Origin: Plantago elongata
Taxonomy: Eukaryota > Streptophyta > Magnoliopsida > Lamiales > Plantaginaceae
Assembly: GCA_036897095.1 (NCBI GenBank)
Contig: JAYMSP010000015.1
Span: 59,670-123,669 of the forward strand
Reading direction: 5' to 3'
Length of the DNA stretch: 64,000 bases
The notes beneath the pieces were generated by a model. The model did no database searches. It was not told the origin of the DNA and saw only the letters and a program-made list of their open reading frames with translations. The translations under genes and the position numbers were made by a program. The first letter of the stretch is position 1, and each line of letters starts with the position of its first letter. This document shows, piece after piece, positions 1 to 11,879 of the stretch.

Positions 1-352
1 TAATTACTGGAAGCAACATTCATCTTTTACTAATGTACTTGCTAGATTGAGAATCTGAAGCTCAAGTAGGACTGTAGGAGTACATGTGATGTGAACTCAA
101 AACGAAGGCCTAGCGGTGTTCATGTAATTATTGTGTACAGGGATTTGGCGTTGCTGTTTCCGGGAAATGTCAAATCTGCTGATAGTAAATCAACAATTCT
201 ACACATTTGAAGGGGCATCATTGCTTACTGTGAATTAAATCTTTGTCCATGTGTCACAAACTGTGCTAATCTTGATACAGTACAAAACTTCATGGAACTT
301 TCAGCTTGAACCTCAGGAGAAAGAACTCTGCATATGATTCGTTGGTCTCCGG
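1..352 (-). other. 3' flank/3' UTR of spermidine-synthase-like copy A
   Basis: No open gene. Scattered blocks match the region downstream of copy B (about 11570-11879), for example around 200-230 versus 11765-11810, so the duplicated unit includes the 3' UTR. Confidence 0.5.
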
Positions 353-3246
353 TCAATTGTCATAAATGTCACAAGCTTTCCACTGACTGATACTTGAGAT
401 TAGATCCTCAGGGAGAGCAGATGACCAAGTTGTAAAGTCTGGCAAAGATCCTGTTAGAGCAAGATAGTTTGCACCAGCAGTCATTGGCATCTTTTTCCAA
501 TTTACCTAGTTACAAGATTAAGTCGATATCAAGAACAAAAAGTTATGCCTACTAACTTGATCCGCACATTCATAATGATACACACAAGCCTAAAATTGAG
601 AACTTACTTGTCCAGGAAATGCTTCGCAGAGGGCTTTGATGGTAGCATTTAGTTTCCAGTTTCCATGACTCGATAACTCATCAAGTTGAGGCAATTCATC
701 TTCTCCGGCACCACAATTCACCATTAATCGGCCATTAGGCATCAATTTACTATATAGTTCCAACCAAGTATCAACCTGCTCCAAGGATGAAACATGTAAA
801 TATTGCATTTCTACAAAGATAACCCGAATCATGAATTACAAAATAAGAACTGTTTCTTGCAACAACATCTGTATCGCATAAATATTCTCACAACTTGTGC
901 CAAACTGACCCAATGACACTGAACTAAAGACAATAAACCTTCTGAAATCCAGTAATACCTTTTCCAACTGTGGCAAAACTTTACCATCCGCAAACAAATC
1001 GACAATGATGCCTGCAATATTTAACCAAGGTAAGGTTGCTGTCATTAAATAAGGTCATAAAAGACAACAAATTTTTAGCTTTGACAGTGGTGCAGTTATC
1101 CATGTACACTCCGTGCATATATGACACCGGGAACTGAAGTAATTACAACGAAACAAATGGGTCGCAGACTGCTGAAAGTGCAGAAATTAAATACCAGAAT
1201 AACCTCCAGGAATGGCAGCAGATGGAGAAAACGCATCACCAATGTGAATATTAAGAACTCCACCATCAGTGTTGTGTTTCTCTAGATCAGACAACCCGAG
1301 ATAGTCTCTTGATTTCTCAATTACCTGGGGGTTAAAAAACTAAATGATAACACAGCTTCAACTGAATTTAAAAACTTCATGCTGAGAAAGAAAGATTACG
1401 AATTACGATTACGATCTCGTCTATCTCCCAGCCCTCAAGCTGTAGTGAAGGCCATAACTCAAGCATCAGATGAGCTGTTGTCCCTGCACCCTGGAAAAAT
1501 ATTTACAACACACCGAGTCCTGGAGTAGTTAGTCAGTCAGTTTGCCTACTCCACCACCGGGACAAGTACAACGAGATGAATTAATAATCGAAGCAATAAC
1601 AAGAGCATTACCAAACCAAATATTGCAATTGGACCTGGTGGGACAATAGGTGGCAATGCAGCATTCTCATCCTGTCGAAATGAAATTAATTACAAACATT
1701 ATAAGCCTGAGGAGGGACTAATTAACCATATTTCCTGTTGTGTCTTGAAGCTTTATCAATATTTTCTGCAAGACTGTTTCATGTAATGCTACAAAAGCAT
1801 GATTCTAGTCCTGTAGACAATGAAATCGATAGCAAAACATTATAAGCCCAAGGAACAGATTTACATGTCTCTTAGACAAATCAAGAATACGTATACTATA
1901 CTATTTCCTCCGTCCCGTCCTAAGCATCCCAAACACTTTTTGGTTCAAAAAAGTTTTAAAAATAAGACAAGAGTACTTTTTCATAAAATAATAAGACAAT
2001 ATTATTTTGTTTATAATTGAGTGACATGAAATTGAGATGTAATTTTGAGTTATTGTATGAATATTATAATGTTAAAGTTGGTCTAAAAATGGATACAAAT
2101 GTAAATGAAAATTTTTAATCGTATAATAAAAATAGTAAAGTGGGAAGATTAGGACGGGATGGAGGAACTACTATTTATAATCCAGTATGTCTTTGAGATT
2201 TATTCCTTTCCTTTCTGCTACAGAACCTAACAACATGTCCATTTAGCAATGAAATCAATTAGTGACCATACAATCTCAAGTATAAATTTACATTTCTTAA
2301 TTAGTCTAAAGGAACAATAGCAGATTAGGAATTTTTCTATATTTAAACTTTCCTTATTAAGAAGTTTCTATATTTGGAATGTTAGTTAAGTTAGTTATTC
2401 TCTGTTCTTTAGAACTTACTTTTTATCATTATACTTTTCATTGTGAACATTTACAGTTTGGTTTGATCATCCTTTCTCTTTCAATACATTGAATTCATGT
2501 TATTCCTTTACCAATTACCATTAACAGTACAATGCAAATAAACCGCTTAGTCAGTTTGCAGTTCATACTGTAATATTATATACTCACTCCGTACCAATAT
2601 CAACTTCTTGTAAATCATAGTGTAAATGTAAAGCACATACCATAATTTATTCACTCTATATCATATTTTTATTCTCTCATCCTTAACTGTTATAAATTAT
2701 TCTTTTTCATTTATATACTGTTAAAACCAGATCCTGACTCACATGAAGTTGAGTGATGATGTAACATACATATAACCATATAAGTAGGGAAAAACAATAC
2801 CCAGTATGAACGGGTCCAGTTACTCTCCTTATTCATCATGCTATGAACACTATCTGCGACACTAAACAGTGGAAAAATTACAACAATGGTTAAGGTAGTA
2901 TGATAAAAAAACGAACTATAAAAAGGACCATACTGGAAGAATCTAGCAAGAGAAGCCTAGATTTCGGCGTATCGAGTATAACAATGTGGTTGTAACAGCT
3001 CTGTATGGCAGACAGGACTCGATACTGCTCTTCGTCTTCATCATGCTCAGGTTGACAAGGTGATTGGTTTTCGGGTTGAGTTAGGGCTTTCAGTTGCTTG
3101 ACTAATCTGGTAGCAGTTGTTTTGGTTTTGTTGGGAAGGAAATTGGAAGGGAGTAGGGCAAGTGAGGAGAATGAGAAGGAAAATGGCAATGAGGTAGTGG
3201 ATTGAGAATAAGAAGAAGATGGTGAATTAATGCAATGCTGCTGCAT
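353..3246 (-). CDS. Spermidine-synthase-like protein, plastid-type, tandem copy A
   Basis: Eight exons join into an open frame of 335 residues: 2934-3246, 2801-2853, 1612-1671, 1413-1490, 1195-1324, 959-1011, 608-775 and 353-505. Every intron has GT-AG ends. The first ~80 residues are Ser/Thr-rich and look like a chloroplast transit peptide. The core resembles the spermidine synthase/SAM-methyltransferase fold: a glycine loop GAGTTAHLMLELWP, an acidic strand GWEIDEI, and IIVDLFADG where true spermidine synthases carry a DSSDP-like catalytic loop. That last difference argues against assuming aminopropyltransferase activity, so the substrate is unknown. The chosen ATG matches the conserved MQQHC start of copy B; an in-frame ATG at 3309 is also open. 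Intron 2 carries a Stowaway-like MITE. Copy B at 11880-14748 has the same exon phases and nearly the same exon sizes. Confidence 0.85.
1903..2172. mobile_element. Stowaway-like MITE in intron 2 of copy A
   Basis: Inverted termini read TCCTCCGTCCCGTCCTAA on the left (about 1907) and its near-perfect complement TTAGGACGGGATGGAGGA on the right (2149-2166). The interior is AT-rich and non-coding, and total length is about 270 bp. The CTCC-type terminus and flanking TA dinucleotides are typical of Tc1/mariner Stowaway MITEs. Copy B lacks it. Confidence 0.75.
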
Positions 3247-3309
3247 TTTTATGTTTCTGTTCTCAAGTTTCGAGAAGAATCTGGAACTATGGATTTTGAT
3301 TTTCTGCAA

Positions 3310-4249
3310 TTTATCCGTAGTAGAGATATTTTCTTTTCCATTTTAGGATATCTCTAGGGTGGATTGCTACCACCCTTTTTTAGTTGTGGATTTTGTGGAG
3401 GGGTTTCATTTTTTTAATCACCAAAATTCAAAAAGCATTTTCATTTATGTATTTCCATCTACAGCTTATTTATCCAAGTAAGCCCACTTCGTCGTTATTG
3501 AGTGAGTCATTCCAATAATCCAATTTGATTTAGTATTTTGCTATGGGCTCATTTTCATGACACTCAAATGGCTATTTGAATAAGATTTTAGTGAAATTAT
3601 ATTTGAAATGGAACTGAAATGAGATATTTAAAAATATATTTTAGGTCAAATTATTGTTCATCGAGTCAAATAAAAATATTTAAATGTTTAGCCAATCATT
3701 TCTTAGATGACCTGTTTCACCACATTGGTAAGCTCTATGATATTTTCAGGAAGAGCCAAAAATGATAGGGTGGTTCAAGTGGTGTCATCAAGTAATTATA
3801 TGTAATGGATATTCATGGTCCATGTAATTGGAATTTCTTTTTTATTTTTAATTACTTCTAAAAATAAGTAGGATGATCCGATGATATAAATAAGTTAACA
3901 ATGGATAATATCATAACTATGGAACTTCGTATATTCAAAATCCAAACATCACAATTTCAAATAAACAAAACTAGGATTCATATATCCATATTATACAATA
4001 AACTCCAACGTTGTTGTAATGTTGATGCCATTGTCACATATATCAAACTCTCCATTGAGAAACAAAGAATATACGAATAAAAGGCAAAAGAGAAATATCA
4101 AAGCAAGAAGAGAAATCACCAATTAGATCGGATATATAGTACCAGATATACTATAAAATGATGTTTCTACTGATTAAACGATCAGTTGACACAAATATTA
4201 ATTATTGATACTAAACCGAACTTAACATATTGAACCAATCACAAAAGTG
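3310..4249. other. Intergenic, promoter side of copy A
   Basis: No gene seen. The first ~150 bp (3410-3480) resemble 14840-14930 upstream of copy B, so the duplication also took in part of the promoter. Beyond that the sequence is AT-rich and unremarkable. Confidence 0.4.
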
Positions 4250-5872
4250 TTATTTACGTTTAGACTTTCTGTACAAAAAAAGTCCCTCCTTTTATAAAAT
4301 TTATGAATACCTTTCTAGGTCTCTCCTTTTATAAAATTTATGAATACCTTTCTAGGTCTCTGCCTGTTGACCTGTCCGGTTTGGTCAATATATGTTAACT
4401 TCCCTCCAATCCGTCTGATGACGTTATTAACATCATTAATGATGTCATTAATAAACATTTAAAAAAATTTTAAAAATTATATATATTTTTAAAGTTAATT
4501 AATTTCATAAAAAAATTAAAAATTAAATTATTTATTTTTCTTTTTTTTTTAAATCGGCACCTCAATTCTGCATTTTCAAAATGGCGAAAATACCCCGGGG
4601 GTTTAAATGGAAATGCTAACACTCCTATATTTTCAAATGACCGAAATAATCCCAGGGGTTTCATTTGTTAATGTTTTTGGGGGAATTTTTTAACGAAATT
4701 CGCGAATTCTCCTGGTAATAAAATCTTCTCCAGCAATGTCGAAGAATTCAATAGCCACGTTTCCCTCGTGAATTGAACGGTTTTTTTGTCCAATCCCACT
4801 ATTGCGGTATATGTCGTGGGTTCAAATTTCCTTCCAAAACTAGTCGTTCACTCCATTACAAACATACCCCTTTCAGATCAGCTCCAGATCCCTAATAAAA
4901 CAACGATTTAAGAAATAACCCCTTACTAGATCTTGGAAAAGGTAAATAATTAATGTTCAAACTTCAAAATTCACAAAAATATCCTTCTACTCTTCATAAC
5001 TGTTGAATCTTGTAGATCATAAAGGGTAGTGATTGTAAATATCCAACAAAACACAATAAATAATCTTGAACTTCGAAAACCTCAAACAAAAAATATATCA
5101 ATTTTCGAACACAATGTAGTTCTAATTACCACCATTAAACTTAAAAAGTACTCATAAAACGCCCAAATCAACGTAAAACATAATTGAACACAAACCAAGA
5201 AGACATAATTACCTTTTCTTAAGCTTTGATTTTGTCCTTCTTCACTTCACGAAGCATTAATGATATAATCGAAAGTTTTAGCTAGCTACGGGAAAGGTGA
5301 AAGAAGAGTGAAGTGAAGGGAGCAAACACTGGAGATGTTGTCCAAATATACAAGTTGATAAGGACAAATTAGGCATTTCAACTTAACTGAATACAAAACA
5401 ATTCTCATAATTATTACTTGTGCAACCCTTTATGTTACAAATAAACCCTATTGCGAACTCCGAGAAAAAAAACGGGGAAACACTTGTTAATTTCCCCCCA
5501 AAACATTAACAAATGAAACCCCTGGAAGTATTTCGGTCATTTGAAAATATTGGAGGGTCAACATTAACAATTGAAACCCCAGGGTATTTTCGCCATTTTA
5601 AAAATGCAGAATTGAGGTGTCGATTTTTAAAAAAGAAAAATAAATAATTTAGTTTTTTCATTTTTTTAAATTATGAAAATTAATTAAATTTTAATTTATT
5701 TTTATTTTTTATTTTAATTAATGATGTTTATGACGTCATCAGACGGATTGGAGGGATGTTGATTGACGTTGACCGAACCGGGCAGGGATTTAGGGGGATA
5801 TACGTAAATATAAAAAAAAAAAGAGATTTTTTTGTAGAGGGGAGTATAAAGAGGGGGTCTAAACGTAAATAA
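4250..5872. mobile_element. Long-TIR non-autonomous element, Mutator-like
   Basis: About 400 bp at the left (4250-4690) is repeated in inverted orientation at the right (5480-5872). The outermost bases are TTATTTACGTTTAGAC and its complement. Shared internal landmarks include CCAATCCGTCTGATGACG (left) with its complement near 5738-5755. The ~790 bp centre (4690-5480) has no convincing ORF. Long TIRs with a short centre suit a Mutator-like MITE, but I found no clear 9 bp target duplication, so the superfamily is inferred. Confidence 0.6.
4286..4359. repeat. 37 bp tandem duplication inside the left TIR
   Basis: The unit starting CTCCTTTTATAAAATTTATG occurs at 4286 and again at 4323, with no differences by eye. 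The right TIR shows no matching duplication, so it arose after the two arms formed. Confidence 0.85.
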
Positions 5873-6479
5873 TCCATCATAAAATACCATAAATGCATAT
5901 AAGTAAACCACTGATACATAATGGTTCGATACAAACTTAAACTCCAAAAACATATCTTGCATTTCAAGTTTAAATATCATGAATTAAAAAATGGAGTTAA
6001 AAATATCACAATCAAACCACGTGAAGTTCTAATTCATTAATAATGAAATAAATTGAAATACCATAATTTGCTCCAGCTTGGTTTTCAGTTACTTCATAAA
6101 AGCCAACCGATGTAGAAATTATAAAATATCTAGTTGAACCGGTCGGTCCATCCAAGTTTTAAAACACGGTAATTAAGTGCTAAATATGTCAATCATACAC
6201 GTTTTCTTTCTTACCAATTATAAGTTCCTCGGACGCCAAGGGAATATGCAAATTGGCCCGGCCCGATCCTGGTTGGATTCGTATCTTCTCCTATCAGGTA
6301 TAATAATCTTAATTAGTGTTTATGAGAGTTTCTGAGAATCTTAAACAAATATATAATTATAAATTAAAAAATAAATTATCACACAAATATAAACACTTTC
6401 ATTTTCTTTTTTCTTTTATTCTTTCTTTCTTCTCTCTCTACCCTCCTCTTCCTTTTCCTCTCACCTTTTCCGATCAACT

Positions 6480-6760
6480 TTCTGGTGATATCTTCGCCGT
6501 CTGGCCACTAATATTAAATGCGATTGCATATATGAGTAGTCCATGGTTCGATCTATCTTTTTACCGGTTTCGTTTTTTCATTTGGCTGGCTTTTAAAACG
6601 GTTGACCGGAAAACAGTTGTCTTCTTCGGCGATATCTCCGCCGTCCGGCCACCAATCCTAAATCTGTTGCATATTTGAGTAGCTCATGGTCCGATATACC
6701 TTTTTATCGGTTTCGTTTTTTCATTTGTCAAATTTTGAAACGGTTAGCCAGAATCGGAGC
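6480..6760. repeat. Imperfect ~140 bp direct repeat
   Basis: Two diverged units, about 6483-6620 and 6623-6755, share in order GGTGATATCTTCGCCGTC (unit 2: GGCGATATCTCCGCCGTC), GGCCACCAAT, a 'gagtagctcatggt' block and a near-identical block GGTTTCGTTTTTTCATTTG. It lies upstream of the PRP22-like pseudogene. Not recognised as a named element. Confidence 0.65.
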
Positions 6761-6799
6761 TTTTCCGGCGAATCTCCGACTACACGACATATATAAGTC

Positions 6800-7890
6800 A
6801 TTATCTTGCCGTTTTTACGATTTTCTGGTTTCTTCTCTCGATTCTTCAGTTTTTTTCGTTTGAATTTGACGATTTCTAATAATTTCCTGTAACATTATAT
6901 TTCATGTGAAATTGTTGATATTTGAACTTTAATTACGTATGTTTGGCTGGTAATTGTTGATGTTTATGTAGTTTCAGTTTGGTTAATCTTTAATTTTCAT
7001 GCGTTCGTTGGTAGATCTTTATTGTAGTTTTTTAATTTGTTTAGGTTTTCATATAAATTATCTGTGTTTAGTTGTAAATAGATGATGTTGTGGTTACATT
7101 ACTTTATGATTATGTTTTATGTTGCATTGGTTTTAATTTGCCTATGTCTCTGCGCAAATTGTACATGTTTATATGTAAATGAATGATTTTTTGTTATAAG
7201 CAAATTATGTTTCACATCTTGATTACTAGCGATTGACTAAGTTTACATATATTTATACTGAAAATGCTTATGTTTAACAGTGAATTGGTTATGATTTACG
7301 TTTCGTTTCATATGGTGAAATCCCAATTTTTAATTTTTTTAAATGTAAATTGTACATATTTAGCGTTAATTATTGATTTTTGTGGTTTCATGTATTTCTT
7401 GTATACAATTCGATGTATCAATGAATAGTATATTTTTATATTACAATTGTTGATGTTTAAAAATGAATAGATGATGTTTTAATATAGCTTTATGTTTCAT
7501 CTCTTGAAATTTTTATTTGTTCAGGTTTTTATGTGAATTGTGTATATTTAACCCTAATTTGTTGATGTTTGTCGTTTTTTCAGAGATTATGTATTTTGTA
7601 AAACCGCTATGTATATTTTCAGTGTTAATTGTGCATGTTTATATTGTAATTATTGATATTGAATGTTCCATAGGTTATGTTGTAGGTGTTTTTTTTTACC
7701 ACTAATTGCATATATGTGTATATTGCAATTGTTGATGTTAAAAATTAAATTGTTGATGTGTTTGTTGTATATATTAAGTTGTAAAAATGGTGGTCTAATA
7801 AAGAAAACATGATAAAGGTGGAGATGTGGATGGAGGAGCCGAACGGATAAGGGTGAAAAGATAATTCTAGTTTTCCGTTCACCTATCATT
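6800..7890 (+). other. T-rich region with recurring TTGTTGATGTTTA-like words
   Basis: The plus strand is strongly T over A, and variants of TTGTTGATGTTTA recur at irregular 60-200 bp spacing (near 6955, 7445, 7557, 7727 and 7752). No convincing coding frame. It could be an old leader intron or the degraded arm of a transposon. Confidence 0.4.
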
Positions 7891-7933
7891 GTACGTTCAC
7901 GATTAAGCCTTGATTTATTTTTCGATAGTTAAC

Positions 7934-10793
7934 ATGGCTATCGACGACTGTTGGGATAAACTACAGAAACTATCTTTGGTTTCCAAACTGTGTATGGAGC
8001 TAGAGACAAATCTTGACATAAGGGATAAGGTATTAGCTGAATTTCTCATCCAAATCGACCTTCAATGTAAGCATGTCCAAGAGTTTCACACCAAATTGAA
8101 ACAATATGATAATCCGCTGCCTGATTATCTCGTTCGAACCGTGTTCACCATGATCCATTCTGTTTTGCGTCAGAATGGCGGTAAGGTCAGACATAGTGAT
8201 TCGTTGCCCCCGAAACGAACGCGTCGTCTAGTACTAGTAGCCGAGGAGGAGGAGGAGTAGGAGGAGGAATTAAGCGACTAGTACTAGTAGCCGAGGAGGA
8301 GGAATTAAGCGAACTGATGACGTTCGAAGATGACCGAAGCGGTTGAGTTCGCCTGAGATATTTGAGGCTAAACAGCTGGTTGCTTCAGGTGTTATGAGTG
8401 TCAAGGACTATCCTGTTTCAATGAAGATGATCAGGAGGAAGGGGGAGATGAACAAGAACTTGAGGTTGAATTAAATGATAACAAGCCTATTTTTCTGCAT
8501 AATGTCTCTACTGGTGATATGTCCCCTGTCAAGATAGTTAAGGACCCAGTGGGCTCGTTAGCTCGTGCAGCTGCGGAACAATCTGCTCTGGCGAAGGAAA
8601 GGAGGGAAGTTGCGGGACTACAGCGAAGGTCAATGTTGGACTCCATTCCCAAGGATTTGAATAGGCCATGGGAAGATCCGATGCCGGAGTCAGGTGAGAG
8701 GCATCTTGCTCAGGAACTCAGAGGTGTTGGCCTTTCTGCACGTTGTGTATTTGAGTGGGAGAAGGATGCGTACGGTAAGGCTCCAACTTTTGGTCAGAGA
8801 TCAAAGCTTTCTATTCAGGAACAGAGACAAAATTTGCCCATATACAAGTTGAAGAAGGAACTGGTTCAGGCTGTTCATGATAATCAGGTGCTAGTAGTTA
8901 TTGGTGAGGCGGGGTCAGGCAAAACTACTCAGGTGACACAATATCTGGCTGAGGCAGGATATACAACCAGGGTGAAAATAGGATGCACTCAGCCTCGTAG
9001 GGTTGCTGCGATGTCTGTTGCCAAGAGAGTTACTGAAGAATTTGGTTGCCGTACTGTAGGGGAAGAAGTTGGGTATGCGATTCAGTTTGAAGATTGCACT
9101 GGTCCGGAGACTGTGATCAAGTATATGACTGACGGTATGCTTCTGCGGGAGATTCTGATTGATGAAAATTTGTCCCAGTACTCGGTTATAATGCTTGATG
9201 AAGCTCATGAAAGGACCGTTAGCACTGATGTCCTCCTTGGATTGTTAAAGAAGCTGCTGGGGTGGCAATCAGACTTTCGTTTGATTGTCACATCTGCTAC
9301 GTTGGATGCTGAAAAGTTCTCTGGATATTTCTTCAACTGCAATATTTTCACTATCCCAGAACTTTCCCTGTGGAAATTTTCTACACAATGAAGCCAGAGA
9401 GTAACTATCTAGACTCATCGCTGCATACGGTGTTACAGATTCACGTAGAAGAACCTGAAGGTGATATTCTTCTGTTCTTGACTGGGCAAGATGAAATTGA
9501 TTATGCTTGCCAGTGGCTTTATGAGAAGATGAAGCCTTGTGGCAAAAGTATTCCGGAGCTGATTATTTTACTGGTCTACAGTGCCCTACCGAGTGAGATG
9601 CAGTCCAGGAATTTTGACCCTGCTCCCCCAGGAAAGAGGAAAGTTGTTGTGGCTACTAATATTGCTGAAGCTTCATTGACTATTGATGGCATATTTTATG
9701 TCATTGATCCTGGGTTCGCAAAGCAAAACGTATACAATCCAAAGCAAGGGCTTCATTCACTGGTGATAACTCCGATATCACAAGCATCTGCACGGCAAAG
9801 AGCAGGTCGTGCAGGACGTACTGGCCCGGGAAAATGTTATCGCCTATACACAGAAAGTGCATTTCACAATGAGATGTCTGCCACCCCGAACCCGGAGATT
9901 CAGAGGATCAATCTTGTGGCACCTTCTCTCACAATGAAAGCTATGGGCATTAATGACTTGTTATCTTTATCTTTTGATTTTATGGATCCACCATCATCCC
10001 AGGCGCTCATATCTGCAATGGCACAACTGTATAGTTTAGGAGCCCTGGATGAAGAAGGCCTCCTTACAAAATTAGGGAGGAAGATGGCTGAATTTCCTTT
10101 GGAGCCTCCGTTATCCAAGATGCTTCTTGCTAGTGTTGATCTTGGTTGCAGCGACGAGATATTGACCATCATTGCCATGATTCAGGCAGGGAATATCTTT
10201 TACAGGCCAAGAGAAAAGCAAGCTCAGGCAGACAAAAAAAAGGCCAAGTTTTTCCGGCCTGAAGGTGACCATTTCACACTGCTTGCTGTTTATGAGGCTT
10301 GGAAAGCAAACAACTTCTCTGGTCCTTGGTGTTTCGACAACTTTGTGCAGTCTCGATCATTGAGAAGGGCTCAAGATGTGAGAAAACAGCTTCTCTCTAT
10401 CATGGATAAGTATAAATTGAACATTTAGAGTGCTGGTAAAAACTCTGCAAGGATTCAGGAAGCTATAGTTGCTGGTTTCTTCTTCCACCCTGCTAGGAAG
10501 GATCCACAAGAAGGCTAGTCGAAAACCAATCAGTTTACATCTATCCAGGCAGTGCTTTGTTCCAAAGACAACCTGATTGGGTTATTTATCATGAACTGGT
10601 GATGATAACTAAAGAATACATGCGTGAGGTAACAGCTGTAGATCCAAAATGGCTTGTAGAACTAGCGCCACGATTCTTCAAGGTCTCGGATCCTACGAGG
10701 ATGAGCAAACGCAAGAGGGAAGAGCACCTCAAACCACTTCATGACAGATACAACGAACCAAATTCTTGGCGTTTGTCCCCTAGGCGTGGTTAA
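7934..10793 (+). pseudogene. Intronless broken copy of DEAH-box helicase PRP22/DEAH5 (DHX8)
   Basis: The reading starts with the PRP22 N-terminal domain (7934-8220, LSLVSKLCMELET), then stops. The S1 RNA-binding domain expected next is missing; only a scrap (about 8355-8420, [10 protein letters not shown]) and an acidic linker remain. From 8519 the helicase core is well preserved: Walker [11 protein letters not shown] (the family usually has GETGSGKT), DEAH at about 9199-9210, SAT motif, [13 protein letters not shown] and the OB-fold C-terminus ending [11 protein letters not shown] small deletion near 9357 shifts the frame, an in-frame TAG follows KYKLNI at 10426, and a deletion near 10517 breaks the frame again. 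The functional family member unwinds spliced mRNA from the spliceosome; this copy cannot make the full protein. Absence of introns suggests retroposition, but no poly-A tail or target duplication was found, and whether the parental gene is itself intron-poor is unknown here. Confidence 0.88.
8226..8312 (+). repeat. Short tandem duplication in the pseudogene linker
   Basis: CTAGTACTAGTAGCCGAGG followed by a GAG-rich tract and GGAATTAAGC occurs twice (from 8228 and from about 8277). The second unit is shorter in the GAG tract. It sits where the S1 domain should begin and introduces stops. Confidence 0.75.
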
Positions 10794-10799
10794 CATTAC

Positions 10800-11879
10800 T
10801 GCCTTTGATGTTAGTTAGTTTGCATCTCTGTTTCTATAATTTCTTGTTATTGGATGATCACAGATGCCAAATGTAACTTCTGTTATAAATTTATAATGTA
10901 CATTTTCTTGTTTCCTGTTGGTATGTCGTCAACTATTGTTCCTGTTATAAGTATACATAATTGGTTTCAAACAGAATAAATCTCTACAATTTATAACTTT
11001 ACCCAGCTAAAAGTACAAGCTCAGTAAATGGTTGCGGAACCCCAGCTAACAAAAGTCCAGACTAAGTATATGCATAGATACTAATCTTTACTCTTCTCTG
11101 TGCAAAACCACATTCGTATATTAATCAACAAAAGAAAAGGAAAAAAACAAAGGAACAGTAGTGAAAGGAAAGTAGTTGTGACTTGCAAGAAAAGGTGGGG
11201 TGTTTCGAGTGGCGAGGATACTAGTGACCGCGAGGCTCATATCCAATATGGTTCAGGCAGCACCACCTACTAACCACTCGATGGGTTTCACAACTCTGGG
11301 AATTGCACACATATGTGGGGCATGGCATTTAAGTTTTGTTCAACAGGGGACAAATGCCGGAGAAACAACCCCTTGCAATGAGAGGTCAGTTAACTGATAG
11401 GGTTTAGGGTTTCAATCTTATGTGTGCATTCCCAGACCCACACCCCGATGCCAAGTTCAACTTCATCACTTGCTATAATCTGGCCACTTTTCATTTCAAG
11501 TCATGATATGGGACAAACATTCATGAATCATATCAGACATTAAACTTTGAACTGTATTCATTAAATTGGGTTTCAATACATGGCTGATAGCTATATATTG
11601 TTCTCTACAAAAATAGACATTCATCTCTACTTACATTCCGTAGGTAACATTTGCACTCAGTCGACCGAAGACTCCACCCTCTAACCAGCAACAAATATGA
11701 GAGGCTGCAATAAGTTGGAACTGCTGGAGAAGTATGTATCAGTAACAGGGAAAGGTCAAATCTGATTTGAAGGGGGCGTCGCTGCTTACACTGTACATTA
11801 AATGTTGTTCCTGAGTTGCAAATTTCAGGTGGAAGCTCGAATGTACGCGACATAACATTGGTTGGCCTCCCCTCAATTG
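10800..11879. other. Intergenic, plus 3' UTR of copy B
   Basis: No gene recognised. Positions 10794-11000 are probably the old 3' UTR of the helicase pseudogene. About 11570-11879 is the 3' UTR of copy B by similarity to the copy A flank. The plus-strand ORF at 11200-11397 has no recognisable features. Confidence 0.35.

Noticed and set aside
2583-2720. Possible third Stowaway MITE starting CACTCCGTACC in intron 2 of copy A
   Set aside because: Only one terminus-like word, and no matching inverted end.
7910-8260. A separate small gene of 116 residues
   Set aside because: Its content is the PRP22 N-terminal domain, so it is the first block of the pseudogene.
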